Shown here: positions 63,548 to 64,000 of the stretch, piece by piece | How positions within the stretch are numbered: position 1 is the first letter of the stretch | How the letters are laid out: the number at the start of each line of letters is the position of its first letter | Origin: Solidesulfovibrio magneticus RS-1 | GTDB taxonomy: Bacteria > Desulfobacterota > Desulfovibrionia > Desulfovibrionales > Desulfovibrionaceae | Assembly: GCF_000010665.1 (NCBI RefSeq) | Contig: NC_012796.1 | Coordinates: forward strand, 3,439,501-3,503,500 | Direction of reading: 5' to 3' | Length of the DNA: 64,000 nucleotides | Notes under the pieces: model-generated | The model's database searches: none | What the model saw: only the letters and a program-made list of their open reading frames with translations | Told to the model about the DNA's origin: nothing | Made by a program: the position numbers and the translations under genes

Positions 63548-64000
<453 letters not shown>

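Overview
The window looks like a chromosome segment from a high-GC sulfate-reducing deltaproteobacterium of the Desulfovibrionaceae (Desulfovibrio/Solidesulfovibrio type). This is inferred from the gene families and from strong G/C bias at third codon positions; no 16S rRNA gene is present. The window has two parts: an A+T-rich accessory element (1 to about 12,000) ending at a tRNA-Arg gene, and a G+C-rich chromosomal backbone (12,003-64,000).

Accessory element, 1-12,002. On the left edge, minus strand, are two overlapping reading frames. Together they resemble the N-terminal domain of a T7-type single-subunit RNA polymerase; the catalytic part would lie outside the window. Then come a G+C-rich stretch with no convincing gene, a small regulator, a 970-residue PrimPol/DUF927 replication protein, and a palindrome-rich possible origin with an A+T-rich segment. 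After these are small unknown genes, a likely structured RNA, a second small regulator, a catalytic-domain-only tyrosine recombinase, an excisionase-like HTH protein and a full-length tyrosine integrase. A diguanylate cyclase and a bacteriohemerythrin lie between the integrase and tRNA-Arg(TCT), the probable attachment site. A directional 20-bp motif occurs three times (6291, 7363, 7864). With a phage-type polymerase encoded nearby, these are candidate cognate promoters. This possible self-transcribing, self-replicating integrative element is the most interesting part of the window.

Backbone, 12,003-30,300: an MBL-fold phosphodiesterase-like gene, folC, selA, a class V aminotransferase, an M18 aminopeptidase, selB, trpS, an M50 protease, a single-domain response regulator, a ThiS-like protein with a TtuA-type tRNA thiolase, a large zinc-knuckle/TPR membrane protein, a MoaE-like protein, a glycosyltransferase and a UPF0280 protein.

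Backbone, 30,400-46,600: a cbpA-cbpM-clpB chaperone cluster, an Smr protein, a Maf-like protein, a CysK fused to a degenerate cysteinyl-tRNA synthetase, a methyltransferase, thiM-thiE, a histidine kinase with a CxxCH-containing sensor domain, and a secreted protein beside a gene remnant.

Backbone, 46,600-64,000: dnaA with upstream DnaA boxes, thyX, yebC-ruvC-ruvA-ruvB, rlmE, a CgeB-like glycosyltransferase, a PilZ protein, a DUF1254/DUF1214 protein, an AI-2E family permease with a Sel1 protein, an aminotransferase, and a polar amino-acid ABC transporter cut by the right edge. A family of short palindromic intergenic repeats (tail GGCCGCCGGAGGCATCTT) occurs about nine times between 17.6 and 56.7 kb and is absent from the element.
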